Positions 1 through 8,422 of a stretch of 64,000 nt of DNA are shown here, one piece after another. The position numbers and the translations under genes are program-made. The stretch's first letter is position 1; every line of letters begins with the position of its first letter. This stretch comes from Isoptericola halotolerans. GTDB taxonomy: Bacteria; Actinomycetota; Actinomycetes; Actinomycetales; Cellulomonadaceae. Location: contig NZ_JABEZU010000004.1 of the NCBI RefSeq assembly GCF_013149785.1, positions 21,833-85,832 on the forward strand, written 5' to 3'. The notes under the pieces were generated by a model. It had not been told where the DNA came from and searched no databases. It saw nothing but the letters and a program-made list of their open reading frames with translations.

Positions 1-1
1 C

Positions 2-1795
2 TGGGAAGGGCTGACGACGCTGCAGTCGGCCTCCGAGTTCCAGCCCCGGCTGGGGGTCCTGGGGGACGCGCTGGCCGAGGGCGACGTGTGCTCCACCGCC
101 GTCGGCCCCGGCGCCGCCCTCGCCCTCGCCGGGACGGGCGGCGACGTGGACCGCTACCGCACGCTCGAGGCGGCGCTCGCCGAGCCCGGCGACGCGTTCT
201 CCTGCGCCGTGACCATGGTCGACGCCGGGTCCGCGCCCTACCACCCCACCGGCGAGGGCAGCACGGCCCGGCCGGTGCCCGACGACGCCACGACCGACGC
301 GGAGGCGCGCGCCGACGCGCTGCGCGCCGTCGACACCACGGTTCGCCGGGTGCTCTCCGTCGTGCCGGAGGACGCCACCGTCATGGTGCTCGACGTCGGC
401 AACCCCGCACCGGTGCGACCCGCGCTCGGGGTCGGTGTCGTGCGGACCGACACGGACACGTCACCCGCCTACCTCACGACGTCCTCCACCCGGTGGCTGG
501 GCGTGGTGCGGCTGCTGGACCTGCCGGTCACCCTGGTCGAGGCGTACGACCTGCCGCGGCCGACCGACTTCTCCGGCGCGCCCCTCACGCTCGCCGACGA
601 GCGCCCCACCACGGTCACCGCCACCGCACGCGAGCTCGACTCGCTCACCACCCGTGACCACGCGCTGCGCGTGGTCACGGGCTCCATCACGGGGATCCCC
701 GTCCTGGTGTCCCTGGCCGCGCTCGCCCTGGTCGTGCTGTGGCTGCCCCGCCTGCGACGCCGCTCCCCCCGTCCGGCACGGGTCTGGTCCCGCGCGCTGG
801 ACGTGCTGCTGCTGGCGTGCGCCTCCCTGCCGGCCGCCACCTTCCTCATGAGCACCTGGGGCTGGTGGCGGGGCGACAGCCCTGCCCTGGCGCTCTGGCT
901 CTCCCTCGGCGTCAGCACCGCCCTGGTCTGCCTCGTGGCGGCGCTCGCCCCTCGCCGGCCGGTCTGGGCAGGGCCCACCGTGCTGGCGACCATCACGTTC
1001 GCCGTCCTGACGCTGGACGCCGTCCTGGGCACCCCGCTCCACCGCGGGAGCCCGCTCGGCGCCGCGCCGACCCTCGGCGGCAGGTTCTACGGCTTCGGCA
1101 ACCCCACCTACTCCGTGTACGCCGTCGCCGCGGTGTTCTGCGCGGCCGGGATCGGGGCCGTGCTGGCCCGCCGTCTCGGCCGGGTCGCCGGGGGCGTGGT
1201 GGCGTCCGTCATCGGCCTGGTGGCGCTGGCGGTGAGCATCCTGCCCTCGCTCGGGGCCGACGTCGGCGGCGGGCTCGTGCTGCTCCCCGTCATGGTCGTG
1301 GTGGTGCTCGCCGTCGTCGGCGCCCGGATCACGTGGTCACGGCTCGCCGTCGCCGGTGGCGCCGGTGTGCTGCTGGTCGCGGTGATCGGCTACCTGGACT
1401 GGCTGCGACCCGTCGCCGAACGGACCCACCTCGGGGCGTTCGTGCAGTCCGCCGTGGACGGCACGGCGCTCGAGACGATCTGGCGCAAGGCCGGGTACGC
1501 CTGGCGGTCGCTGTCCGGCGGGTTCGACGCCTGGTTGGCGCTCGCCGTCCTGCTGCTGCTCGTCCTGGCCCTGTGGGGCCCGCACCGGTGGCGGCCACGC
1601 TGGCTGGTGCGCTCCGAGGCTGCGTGGCCGCTGCTGCGACCCGTGCTCATCGCCCTGCTGATCGCCGGGGTCGGTGGCGCCGTCGCCAACGACTACGGCA
1701 TCCGGGTGGTGTCCCTCATGCTGTTCGCCGCCGTGCCCCTGGTGGGGCTGATCACGCTGCGGACCGACGACGCCGAGCCGGTCGACCGACGGTGA
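2..1795 (+). CDS. Actinobacterial multi-pass membrane protein, 5'-truncated by window edge
   Basis: The reading frame is open from base 2, so the true start lies before the window; the first Met/Val is not a credible start. About 597 residues are visible. The N-terminal ~190 residues are soluble and look extracytoplasmic. They contain segments such as VMVLDVGNPAP and VGVV that resemble the alkaline-phosphatase-like N-domain of a conserved actinobacterial family, but this match is weak. From about residue 230 onward there are roughly nine hydrophobic helices (for example LVSLAALALVVLWLP and GGVVASVIGLVALAVSI), separated by short Arg-rich loops. The gene is convergent with a GT2 glycosyltransferase 18 bp away, which would fit a cell-envelope role, but no substrate can be named. 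Confidence 0.75.
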   Translation, partial: WEGLTTLQSASEFQPRLGVLGDALAEGDVCSTAVGPGAALALAGTGGDVDRYRTLEAALAEPGDAFSCAVTMVDAGSAPYHPTGEGSTARPVPDDATTDAEARADALRAVDTTVRRVLSVVPEDATVMVLDVGNPAPVRPALGVGVVRTDTDTSPAYLTTSSTRWLGVVRLLDLPVTLVEAYDLPRPTDFSGAPLTLADERPTTVTATARELDSLTTRDHALRVVTGSITGIPVLVSLAALALVVLWLPRLRRRSPRPARVWSRALDVLLLACASLPAATFLMSTWGWWRGDSPALALWLSLGVSTALVCLVAALAPRRPVWAGPTVLATITFAVLTLDAVLGTPLHRGSPLGAAPTLGGRFYGFGNPTYSVYAVAAVFCAAGIGAVLARRLGRVAGGVVASVIGLVALAVSILPSLGADVGGGLVLLPVMVVVVLAVVGARITWSRLAVAGGAGVLLVAVIGYLDWLRPVAERTHLGAFVQSAVDGTALETIWRKAGYAWRSLSGGFDAWLALAVLLLLVLALWGPHRWRPRWLVRSEAAWPLLRPVLIALLIAGVGGAVANDYGIRVVSLMLFAAVPLVGLITLRTDDAEPVDRR

Positions 1796-1813
1796 GGCGG
1801 GCCCGCAGCGTGG

Positions 1814-2683
1814 TCAGGTGCGGGCGCCGCGTCGGCCGATCTTGTCGACGACCCGTCGCACCTGGCGGGTGCCCACCGCGGCCATGACGTCGCGGTACTG
1901 CCCGGCGCGGTGCAGCTGACCCGCGAGGTCGTTCGACGACGGGCGGTGGCGCAGGTCGCACGGGACCTCGACGGCGACGTACCCCGCGCGCAGCAGGTCG
2001 ATCGTCATGCCGGTCTCCACACCGAAGCCGTGCGCGAGCGGTGTGGCGGCCTCGAACGCCTCCCGCGTCAGGCAGCGCATGCCGGACAGCGGCTGCGTCG
2101 GGCTCCAGCCCGTGAGCCGCTGGATCGCACGGCGTGCAGCGCCGACCACGATGCCCCGACCGCCGGCGCCCTTCTGAGCGGGCAGCAACGCGATGGCCAG
2201 GTCGGCGACGCCCTCGCGGACCGGGCCGACCAGCGGCGCGGTGTTCACGGCGGTGTCACCGAGGTCGCCGTCGATGAAGAGCAGCAGCCGCTGCGGTCGG
2301 CCGTCGGCGTCGCGCATCGCGGCGACGGCGGCGCCCGTCTCCATGGCGGCGGCCTTGCCCCGGTTGTGGGAGTGCCGTACGACGACGGCGCCGGCGTCGC
2401 GCGCGACGTGCTGGGTGTCGTCCTCGGAGCCGTCGTCCACCACGAGCACGAGGTCGACGTGCGGGATGGCGCGCGCCGACCGCACGGTGGCCGCGATCCG
2501 CTCTGCCTCGTCCTTCGCCGGGATGACGACGGCGACCCGCTGCACGCTGCGCCCACCGCGGGCGGTGGGCGGGCGCGGGGTCTTGGCCACCGGCATCCTC
2601 GGGCGTCGGGCCCCCGCGTTCACCGGTCCGTCCCCGGGTGTCGTCTCACGGCCGGTCCGTGTTGCCCCGTGCTCCGCGTTCAC
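1814..2683 (-). CDS. Family 2 glycosyltransferase
   Basis: This is a GT-A fold glycosyltransferase of the DPM1/GpgS type. The nucleotide-sugar site begins VAVVIPAKDEAERIAAT, followed by VLVVDDGSEDDT and the metal-binding LLLFIDGDLGD (DXD-like). NRGKAAAMETG is the typical loop after the first beta strands. The C-terminal half contains PLSGMRCLTREAFEA and GVETGMTIDLL, which form the acceptor side in this family. There is no membrane segment. The first ~45 residues are Arg/Pro rich and poorly conserved in such proteins. Starts at internal GTG or ATG codons, about 20-30 codons downstream, are therefore possible. The donor and acceptor sugars cannot be inferred. Confidence 0.85.
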   Translation of the reverse strand: MNAEHGATRTGRETTPGDGPVNAGARRPRMPVAKTPRPPTARGGRSVQRVAVVIPAKDEAERIAATVRSARAIPHVDLVLVVDDGSEDDTQHVARDAGAVVVRHSHNRGKAAAMETGAAVAAMRDADGRPQRLLLFIDGDLGDTAVNTAPLVGPVREGVADLAIALLPAQKGAGGRGIVVGAARRAIQRLTGWSPTQPLSGMRCLTREAFEAATPLAHGFGVETGMTIDLLRAGYVAVEVPCDLRHRPSSNDLAGQLHRAGQYRDVMAAVGTRQVRRVVDKIGRRGART

Positions 2684-2855
2684 AGCTCCCTGCCTGTGCG
2701 GCCGTCACAGCCACGATCGTCGATGTGATCCACGGCGTGACCCGCCGGGATCGGAAGTGCAAAGAACTTCCCTCAGAATCGTACTCCCCCGGTAGGCGAC
2801 TTTCTGTGCATCCACGGGGCAGGTCGGCGATGGCCGGGTGAATTTTCTGTGGGGG

Positions 2856-3680
2856 TCAGCGCAGAGTGACCTGGCGGGAGACAATCCCGGCCCGCGCCCG
2901 ACGCTCGTTGGCGTCCAGCGGCTCGTCGACGGACAGCGCCGCCTCGAACCGCCGCGACAGGTCCTGGACGGGCTCGGTCAGCTCCGCCGCCTCGGTGCCC
3001 CGCGGCAGCTCCCAGACGGGCACGACGAGCCCGCACGCCCGGAACATCCCCAGGAACTTCCCGCCGGCGAGACCGGACTCGCGCTTCGCGTGCAACCGGG
3101 CGATGGCGTCCACCACACGGTCCTCGTCCTCCGTGCGGGCCCACCGCAGGAACTCACGGCTCATCCGGCACCAGTAGGCGGACTCGACGCCCTCGACCTT
3201 GACCGTGGGGATCGTCTGCTCGGCGGCCTCCTCGAGGCCCTCCTTGATCTCGGCGGTCATCTCCGCCGACGAGTCGATCCAGTAGTCGTACCCCTCGTGG
3301 ACCGTGACCTCGAACGGCACCGAGACGTCCAGCACGTCCTGCAGGCGCGGGGTGTCGGAGGTGACGTCGAGCTGCTCCGGCAGGATGCCGGTGCCGGGCT
3401 CGGCCTCGATCGCCGCGAGCAGCGCCGCCGCCAGCGACCGGCTCACGTCGTCGGCGCTGAGCACGCCCTGGACGGCGAGCAGCACGGTGCCGTCCTCGCG
3501 GTGCAGCGCGGACCAGCCGCCCGGCAGGACGGTGGCGACGACGACGTCGCGGCCACCGTGCGTGTCAACGGTGCGCGCCGGAGCGGTCGCCGAGGGCACG
3601 ATCTCCCGCATCGAGACCCAGTCGGCCTCCCCCGGGAGACCTTCGAACGGACGCAGCACGAACTCAGCGGTCTTGGCCAT
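2856..3680 (-). CDS. DUF5926 family protein
   Basis: A 274-residue soluble protein starting MAKTAEFVLRPFEGLPGE. The block LRWARTEDEDRVVDAIARLHA followed by GGKFLGMFRACGLVVPVWELP is the hallmark I recognise for DUF5926, a conserved actinobacterial family sometimes mislabelled as a SecA-related protein. Its biochemical role is unknown. The ATG was chosen because the conserved N-terminus begins there and because a TAGGAT box lies 7 nt upstream (leaderless pattern). The same frame stays open far upstream, but that extension is only the shadow of the opposite strand. It lies 26 bp downstream of the VOC gene on the same strand. Confidence 0.85.
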   Translation of the reverse strand: MAKTAEFVLRPFEGLPGEADWVSMREIVPSATAPARTVDTHGGRDVVVATVLPGGWSALHREDGTVLLAVQGVLSADDVSRSLAAALLAAIEAEPGTGILPEQLDVTSDTPRLQDVLDVSVPFEVTVHEGYDYWIDSSAEMTAEIKEGLEEAAEQTIPTVKVEGVESAYWCRMSREFLRWARTEDEDRVVDAIARLHAKRESGLAGGKFLGMFRACGLVVPVWELPRGTEAAELTEPVQDLSRRFEAALSVDEPLDANERRARAGIVSRQVTLR

Positions 3681-3687
3681 GCGCCCG

Positions 3688-3693
3688 ATCCTA
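3688..3693 (-). promoter_or_regulatory. -10 box TAGGAT, leaderless
   Basis: Read on the minus strand, TAGGAT is followed by 7 nt and then the ATG of the DUF5926 gene. No Shine-Dalgarno sequence fits in that space, so the transcript would begin at or next to the start codon. Confidence 0.6.
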
Positions 3694-3706
3694 ACGGCCG
3701 AGCGCG

Positions 3707-4114
3707 TCAGGTGATGATCTCGTCGAAGCGCCGGGCCTCCTCGCCGTCCATCAGCCCGATCACGTTGCCGGCCGGGTCGGCGAACCAGGCACCGTCCCCG
3801 CCCATCATGAATCCTCGGACGATCCCTCGTTCGTCGTGGTCGAAGCTGTCGTACCGGAGCATCTCCACGCCCTTCGCCTCCAGCTCGTCCACCGCCGCGT
3901 CGACGTCGTCCACCGCCAGGTGGAAGATCGTGAACGTCGCAGGGACGTGGTCCTCCTTCGGGTAGACGAAGAACGCGCTCCCACCGTCGAGGTGCAGGAC
4001 CAGGAACTGCTCGCCGACCGTCACCCGCGCCCCCAGCACGTCCTCGTAGAATCTCCGGGCCGCGTCCAGGTCGTCGACCGAGAAGCTCGCGAGCCCGCGC
4101 CGCGTGCTGATCAT
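3707..4114 (-). CDS. VOC (glyoxalase/bleomycin resistance) family protein
   Basis: A 135-residue single-domain vicinal-oxygen-chelate protein. The two beta-alpha-beta-beta-beta modules are visible: residues ~5-55 (GLASFSVDDLDAARRFYEDVL) and ~60-130 (FTIFHLAVDDVDAAVDELEAKG, then AWFADPAGNVIGLMD). The C-terminal DPAGNVIGL is the usual metal-site strand ending. Length is normal for the family. The ATG is preceded by a clean GGAGG at 6 nt spacing, so this gene has a leader, unlike its neighbour. Members range from glyoxalases to dioxygenases and antibiotic-binding proteins, so no substrate can be assigned. Confidence 0.88.
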   Translation of the reverse strand: MISTRRGLASFSVDDLDAARRFYEDVLGARVTVGEQFLVLHLDGGSAFFVYPKEDHVPATFTIFHLAVDDVDAAVDELEAKGVEMLRYDSFDHDERGIVRGFMMGGDGAWFADPAGNVIGLMDGEEARRFDEIIT

Positions 4115-4231
4115 GAGGCACCTCCACGTGCCAGGGCGGACCCGGGGGCCGGAGGCCCGTACGGTGAGGGCTCCGCCTCCCCCCAGGATGCTCCCGCCGG
4201 ACCGGTCCGGACGGGTGAAATCCGCATGGCA

Positions 4232-4237
4232 TACCGT
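4232..4237 (+). promoter_or_regulatory. -10 box TACCGT, leaderless, for the CoA-transferase gene
   Basis: TACCGT is followed by 6 nt and an ATG at 4244. That ATG is not in frame with the main CoA-transferase frame, which supports a frameshift near 4280 (see findings). Confidence 0.5.
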
Positions 4238-4322
4238 CGGTCCATGAACCGGCTCGCCGCGACGCTCCCCGTCGCCGACCTCCCTCGAGGAGCTGCGGTC
4301 CGCCGCCCGTCGCGCCGGGGTC

Positions 4323-5456
4323 GTGGGGCCGCTCGTGGACGCCCCGCTCGACCCGGCACGGGTCGCGGCGTCCTTCGCCTCGGACCGTCTCCTGCGGGTC
4401 GACGGCGAGCCCTGGGCCGGGTTCGCCCCGCACTCCGGGTTCTTCCCCACCTCCGACGGCTGGGTCCGCACCCATGCCAACTACCCGCACCACCGCCGTC
4501 GGCTGCTGCGGCTGCTCGGGCTCCCCGACGACGGCACGCGGGACGACCTCGCGGCACGCCTCGCCGAGCTCCCGGCACAGCAGGTCGAGGATGCGGCGGC
4601 CGACGGCGGGGCGATCGCCGTGCGGGTGCGCCCGGAGAGCGAGTGGCGGGCGAGCGCGCCCGGCCGGGCCGCCGCCGTCGGCCCCCTGGTGACCACGGCG
4701 CCACGACCGGACGGCCGGGCCGCCTCGGGGACCCCGCCCCTGGCCGGCGCGCGGGTGCTGGACCTGACGCGGGTGATCGCCGGGCCGGTCGGCACCCGCA
4801 CGCTGGCGCTGCTCGGCGCCGACGTGCTGCGCGTCGACCCGCCGGAGCCGGCCGAGATCGGTGCCCAGCACCTCGACACCGGGCAGGGCAAGCGCTCGAC
4901 CCTGCTCGACCTGCGCCGGCGCGACGACCACGCACGCGCCCAGGATCTGCTCGACGCCGCGGACGTCCTGGTCACCGGCTACCGGCCGGGTGCGATCGAG
5001 TCCCACGGTCTGCAGGTGCCGCCCGGCACGGTGCACGCGCGCGTCTCCGCCTGGGGCACCAGCGGCCCGTGGGCGGACCGGCGCGGGTTCGACTCGATCG
5101 TGCAGGCGGCCGGCGGCATCGCGCTGATCGAGTCCGCCGACGGCGTCACCCCGGGCGCCCTGCCCGCGCAGGCGCTCGACCATGCCACGGGGTACCTGCT
5201 CGCCGCCGGGGTCGTCGACGCCCTGACCGCGCGGTCGCACGACGGGGCCGGCCGGGACGTGGCAGTCTGCCTCGCCCGGACGGCCACCTGGCTCCTCGAC
5301 GCCCCCGGTCGCACCCCGGACCACCCGCCGGCCGAGCCCCCGCCGTCGGACGCCACCGTGACCCACGGGCGGGTGCGGTACGCCCGCCCGGCGCTCCCGG
5401 TCGACGACTACCCGGCACCCGCCCGCCCCTGGGGCACCGACCCGCCTCTCTGGTGA
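4323..5456 (+). CDS. CaiB/BaiF family III CoA-transferase, probable 5' frameshift
   Basis: The frame from GTG 4323 gives 377 residues. The region from ~140 onward, LAGARVLDLTRVIAGPVGTRTLALLGADVLRVDPPE, is the classic family III CoA-transferase Rossmann start. It is followed by KRSTLLDLR and by ADVLVTGYRPGAIESHGL, which carries the conserved GYRPGA loop. An atypical N-terminal ~130-residue segment (HSGFFPTSDGWVRTHANYP) belongs to the same family. The in-frame sequence just before 4323 (SLEELRSAARRAGVVGPLV) is coding-like but has no start codon before a stop at 4245. A leaderless ATG at 4244 is one base out of frame and gives MNRLAATLPVAD; deleting one C near 4279-4283 would join the two. The real gene is thus probably 4244-5456, either frameshifted in this strain or affected by a sequence error. 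Confidence 0.8.
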   Translation: MGPLVDAPLDPARVAASFASDRLLRVDGEPWAGFAPHSGFFPTSDGWVRTHANYPHHRRRLLRLLGLPDDGTRDDLAARLAELPAQQVEDAAADGGAIAVRVRPESEWRASAPGRAAAVGPLVTTAPRPDGRAASGTPPLAGARVLDLTRVIAGPVGTRTLALLGADVLRVDPPEPAEIGAQHLDTGQGKRSTLLDLRRRDDHARAQDLLDAADVLVTGYRPGAIESHGLQVPPGTVHARVSAWGTSGPWADRRGFDSIVQAAGGIALIESADGVTPGALPAQALDHATGYLLAAGVVDALTARSHDGAGRDVAVCLARTATWLLDAPGRTPDHPPAEPPPSDATVTHGRVRYARPALPVDDYPAPARPWGTDPPLW

Positions 5457-5472
5457 CCGAGGGGCCGGCGAC

Positions 5473-6399
5473 TCAGAGGTGGTCGAGGCGCTGCAGGATC
5501 GCGCCCTCGCGCAGCGCCCACGGGCAGACCTCGACCTCGGCGACGCCCAGCGCGGCCATCGCCTCCTGGGCGACGACGGCGCCCGCCACGATCTGCAGCG
5601 CCCGTCCGGGGCCGATGCCGGGCAGCACCGTGCGGTCCACCGAGGACAGCCGGGCGAGGCGCGGCTCCCAGTCGGCCAGGTGGTCGTGCCGCATCCTCCA
5701 CCGCTCCCCGGTGCCCATCACCTGGCGCGGCATCCCGGCCAGGCGGGCGAGCGAGCGGAACGTCTTCGACGTCGCCACCGCGTGGTCGGGGGCCGGGGCG
5801 CCCGCGACCGGGCCGACGGCGTCGCGGAGCACCGACCGTGCGTGCTTGCGGAGCTTCTCGACGTCACCGGGCTTCGGCGGGTCGGCGTCGAGCAGGAAGC
5901 GCCGCGTCATCCGGCCCGCGCCGAGCGGGACCGAGAGCGCGACGTCGGGGGTCTCGTCGACCCCGGTCGCGATCTCGAGGGACCCACCACCGATGTCGAG
6001 CAGCAGCAGCCTCCCGGCACCCCAGCCGTACCAGCGGCGGGCGGCCAGGAACGTCAGCCGGGCCTCCTCGTCGCCGGCGAGCACCTCGATGGGCACGCCG
6101 GCACGCTCCTCCAGGTCCGCGAGCACCTCGGCACCGTTGGTCGCCTCCCGCAGGGCGGACGTCGCCAGCGCCATCGTCTGCTCGATGCCGTGCTCACGGC
6201 CCGCCGCGGCAGCCGCCTCGACGGCACGTCGCAGCTCCTTGACGCCGGTCCTGGAGATCGAGCCGTCCGGCTCGACGTAGCGCATGAGCCGCACCGTCGT
6301 CTTGTGGCTGGCCTGCGGCACCGGCCGCGCACCGGCCCGGGCGTCCATGACGAGCAGATGGACGGTGTTGGAGCCGATGTCGATCACGCCGAGTCGCAT
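5473..6399 (-). CDS. Ppx/GppA-type phosphatase (exopolyphosphatase family)
   Basis: A 308-residue ASKHA-fold protein. The phosphate-1 motif GVIDIGSNTVHLLV is at residues 4-17, and the phosphate-2 motif LLLLDIGGGSLEIATG is near residue 140. The general-base Glu is expected in ALREATNGAEVL. The protein is about the length of the single-module actinobacterial Ppx proteins, without the C-terminal HD domain of E. coli Ppx. Some short actinobacterial members hydrolyse short polyphosphate, others act on pppGpp, so substrate choice is open. The start has a TAGGGT box 6 nt upstream and no Shine-Dalgarno sequence. Confidence 0.88.
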   Translation of the reverse strand: MRLGVIDIGSNTVHLLVMDARAGARPVPQASHKTTVRLMRYVEPDGSISRTGVKELRRAVEAAAAAGREHGIEQTMALATSALREATNGAEVLADLEERAGVPIEVLAGDEEARLTFLAARRWYGWGAGRLLLLDIGGGSLEIATGVDETPDVALSVPLGAGRMTRRFLLDADPPKPGDVEKLRKHARSVLRDAVGPVAGAPAPDHAVATSKTFRSLARLAGMPRQVMGTGERWRMRHDHLADWEPRLARLSSVDRTVLPGIGPGRALQIVAGAVVAQEAMAALGVAEVEVCPWALREGAILQRLDHL

Positions 6400-6405
6400 G
6401 GCGTC

Positions 6406-6411
6406 ACCCTA
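6406..6411 (-). promoter_or_regulatory. -10 box TAGGGT, leaderless, for the Ppx/GppA gene
   Basis: On the minus strand TAGGGT, 6 nt, then ATG. It sits just downstream of the 23-bp inverted repeat that ends the preceding gene. Confidence 0.6.
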
Positions 6412-6424
6412 GAGCCCCGGACGC

Positions 6425-6480
6425 CGAACAGGAGTCTGGTCCCGCAATGACGCTCCTTTGCGGGACCAGACTCCTGTTCG
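6425..6480. terminator. 23-bp perfect inverted repeat, terminator-like
   Basis: Arms 6425-6447 and 6458-6480 pair perfectly over 23 bp around a 10-nt loop. There is no T run on either side. It begins 11 bp past the stop of the minus-strand SHOCT gene and ends just before the promoter of the next gene, so a strong hairpin terminator is the simplest reading. Confidence 0.6.
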
Positions 6481-6490
6481 ACGCGGAAGG

Positions 6491-6865
6491 TCAGGCGAGT
6501 GCCTTGGCCTTCAGCGCCTCGAACTCCTCCGGCGTGATCGTGCCGTCGTCGAGCAGCTTCTTGGCCGAGGCGATGTGCTCGGCCGGCGAGCCGGCGACGG
6601 TCTTGATGTAGTCGTCGGTCGCTGCCTTGGCGTCCTGGGCGGCGGCGAGGTTGCGCTCGGCCATCCCGCGTCCGCGCGCGATGAGGTAGACGAGGGCCGT
6701 GATCATCGGGACGAAGATCAGTGCCACCACCCACAGCGCCTTCCACCATCCGTTGAGGTGCCGGTCACGGAAGAGATCCGTGAGGATCTGGAACAGGACG
6801 ATGAGGTACGCCATGAACAGGAAGATCCACAGGAGGAACCAGACATAGCTCCAGAAACTGTCCAT
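6491..6865 (-). CDS. SHOCT-domain membrane protein
   Basis: A 124-residue protein starting MDSFWSYVWFLLWIFLFMAYLIVL. It has two transmembrane helices (about residues 7-30 and 42-62), a short basic cytoplasmic stretch, and a C-terminal SHOCT motif (KKLLDDGTITPEEFEALKAKAL). The first part resembles the phospholipase-D N-terminal (PLDc_N-like) two-helix module often paired with SHOCT. The ATG is preferred to the TTG three codons upstream because GAAAGG sits 9-10 nt before the ATG. Function is unknown; SHOCT is thought to mediate oligomerisation. A second SHOCT gene occurs at 58816-59226. Confidence 0.82.
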   Translation of the reverse strand: MDSFWSYVWFLLWIFLFMAYLIVLFQILTDLFRDRHLNGWWKALWVVALIFVPMITALVYLIARGRGMAERNLAAAQDAKAATDDYIKTVAGSPAEHIASAKKLLDDGTITPEEFEALKAKALA

Positions 6866-6980
6866 CGTGCACAACCTTTCGCGGCCGCTGAGAACAACCC
6901 GGGGCCGCAGGTACGACCCCCGACGCCCACGCTATCCACGAAAGCGCAGAACGGCCCGATATAGGCCGACATGCCTTTCT

Positions 6981-8372
6981 TCAGTCGGCGACACGGACCG
7001 CGCGCAACGAGCGCTCGGCCCCGGCGACGACCGCGGCCTCCGCCGCCCGAGCCTCGGCCAACGCCGTCGCCCGGACCGCGACGATGCGGTCGTGCAGGGC
7101 GGCGTGCACCCGGCGACGCACCGACCGGGCGACCTCGTCCCGGTCGGTGTCGGTCGGCACCTGCCCGTGCGGCACCAGCTCACCGGCCAGCCGGGCGAGC
7201 GCGTCGTCGACCCGGACGGCCACCTCGCGCTCCGCCTCGTCGAGCAACGCGATCACCGCCGCGTCCGCGGCCCGCCCGAGGCGTGTCTCCTCGAACCGCG
7301 ACGCCGCCCCCTGCACCATCGCGCGCGCCTGGTCGACGACGGCGCGCTCGGTCGCCGGGGCGTGCGTGGTCAGCGAGGCGAGGTCGTACAGCAGGACACC
7401 CTCGACGTCCGCCACCGACGGGTCGACGTCCCGGTGCAGCGCCAGGTCCAGGATCACCAGGGCGTCCGACTCCGGCTCGTCCCCGGCCCGGGCTGCCGCA
7501 CGGTCGCGGGCACGGGCCACCGACGCGGCGTCGAGGACGTAGGCCAGCGACGCCTCGGCTCCCGGCACGGTGTCGGCCGCAGCGCCCGGCCGGCGCCCTC
7601 GCGCACCGGAGCACGAGACCACCAGGTCCGCGTCCCCGAGGGCCTCGACCAGCGACTCCTGGTCCTGCCCGACGGCACCGATCGCGTGCGACGCCGCGAA
7701 GTCGGCCGCCCGTCCGGACTGCGAGTAGACGCGCACGTCGTCGCAACCCCGGGCCCGCAGCGCCGCGACCGACGCCCCCGCGTACGCCCCCGTACCGATG
7801 ATCACGGCGCGGGCGACGGGGTAGGGCCGCAGCGACTCCCCCGCCAGGTCGAGGCCGACCGACACCAGCGACCGCCCGGCGGCACCCAGCGTCGTGGAGC
7901 GCCCGACCTGCTTGGAGGTGCGCGACGCCGTCTGGAACAGCAGCTCGAGCGTCTTGGACGTGGTGCCGTCCGCCCGCGACTCCGCGAGCGCCCGCTTCAC
8001 CTGGCCGGCGATCTCCCGCTCGCCCACCACCATCGAGTCCAGGCCCGCGGCCACGGCGAACAGGTGCTCGGCCACCTCGGTCCCGGTGCGGACCGTGAAG
8101 GAGTCGGCGGCGACGTCGGCGGTCACGCCCGAGGACGCGGCGACGAGCTCGGCGACGTGCCGTGTCGCGTGACGCACGGTGTCGCCGTCGAGCGGCGCGT
8201 CGACGTCGAGGTAGAGCTCGAAGCGGTTGCAGGTCGAGATCACCACGGTGCCCTGCACGGGTCGGCAGGTACCCACGACCGTGCGACCCACGGACATCGA
8301 GCCGGTGGACAGCCGTTCGAGGGCGTCGAGGTCCAGCTCGTGGTGGGAGGCGGTGAGAGAGAGGAGAACCAC
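6981..8372 (-). CDS. hemA: Glutamyl-tRNA reductase
   Basis: GluTR reduces glutamyl-tRNA(Glu) to glutamate-1-semialdehyde, the first step of C5-pathway tetrapyrrole synthesis; HemL at 14811 then makes ALA. The protein has 463 residues. The N-terminus LLSLTASHHELDLDALERL and the active-site STCNRFELY (nucleophile Cys48) are diagnostic. EREIAGQVKRAL lies in the substrate region. The Rossmann NADPH site starts VARAVIIGTGAYAGASVAAL near residue 185, and the C-terminal helical dimerisation domain follows. The GTG start was chosen because the conserved N-terminus begins there and GGGGGG lies about 5 nt upstream. It is divergent from hemE, with overlapping promoter sequences. Confidence 0.93.
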   Translation of the reverse strand: MVLLSLTASHHELDLDALERLSTGSMSVGRTVVGTCRPVQGTVVISTCNRFELYLDVDAPLDGDTVRHATRHVAELVAASSGVTADVAADSFTVRTGTEVAEHLFAVAAGLDSMVVGEREIAGQVKRALAESRADGTTSKTLELLFQTASRTSKQVGRSTTLGAAGRSLVSVGLDLAGESLRPYPVARAVIIGTGAYAGASVAALRARGCDDVRVYSQSGRAADFAASHAIGAVGQDQESLVEALGDADLVVSCSGARGRRPGAAADTVPGAEASLAYVLDAASVARARDRAAARAGDEPESDALVILDLALHRDVDPSVADVEGVLLYDLASLTTHAPATERAVVDQARAMVQGAASRFEETRLGRAADAAVIALLDEAEREVAVRVDDALARLAGELVPHGQVPTDTDRDEVARSVRRRVHAALHDRIVAVRATALAEARAAEAAVVAGAERSLRAVRVAD

Positions 8373-8386
8373 AGTGCCCCCCACTT

Positions 8387-8392
8387 TATGAT
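8387..8392 (+). promoter_or_regulatory. TATGAT -10 box between hemA and hemE
   Basis: TATGAT differs by one base from the consensus and reads toward hemE, with a predicted leader of about 20-25 nt. Its complement overlaps a CATAAA box reading toward hemA. The two heme genes may therefore compete for, or share, one control region. No good -35 was found. Confidence 0.4.
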
Positions 8393-8422
8393 CTGCACCC
8401 CCTCGGGGCAGAATCGTTGACC

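Noticed and set aside
2684..2855. Possible riboswitch in the gap before the glycosyltransferase
   Set aside because: An AT-richer stretch (GAATCGTACTCCC) drew attention, but no known riboswitch core could be assembled and the gap is only 172 bp.
3707..5366. Upstream extension of the DUF5926 and VOC frames
   Set aside because: The minus-strand frames stay open into the CoA-transferase gene, but those extensions have no start signal and are shadows of the opposite strand; the true starts are 3680 and 4114.
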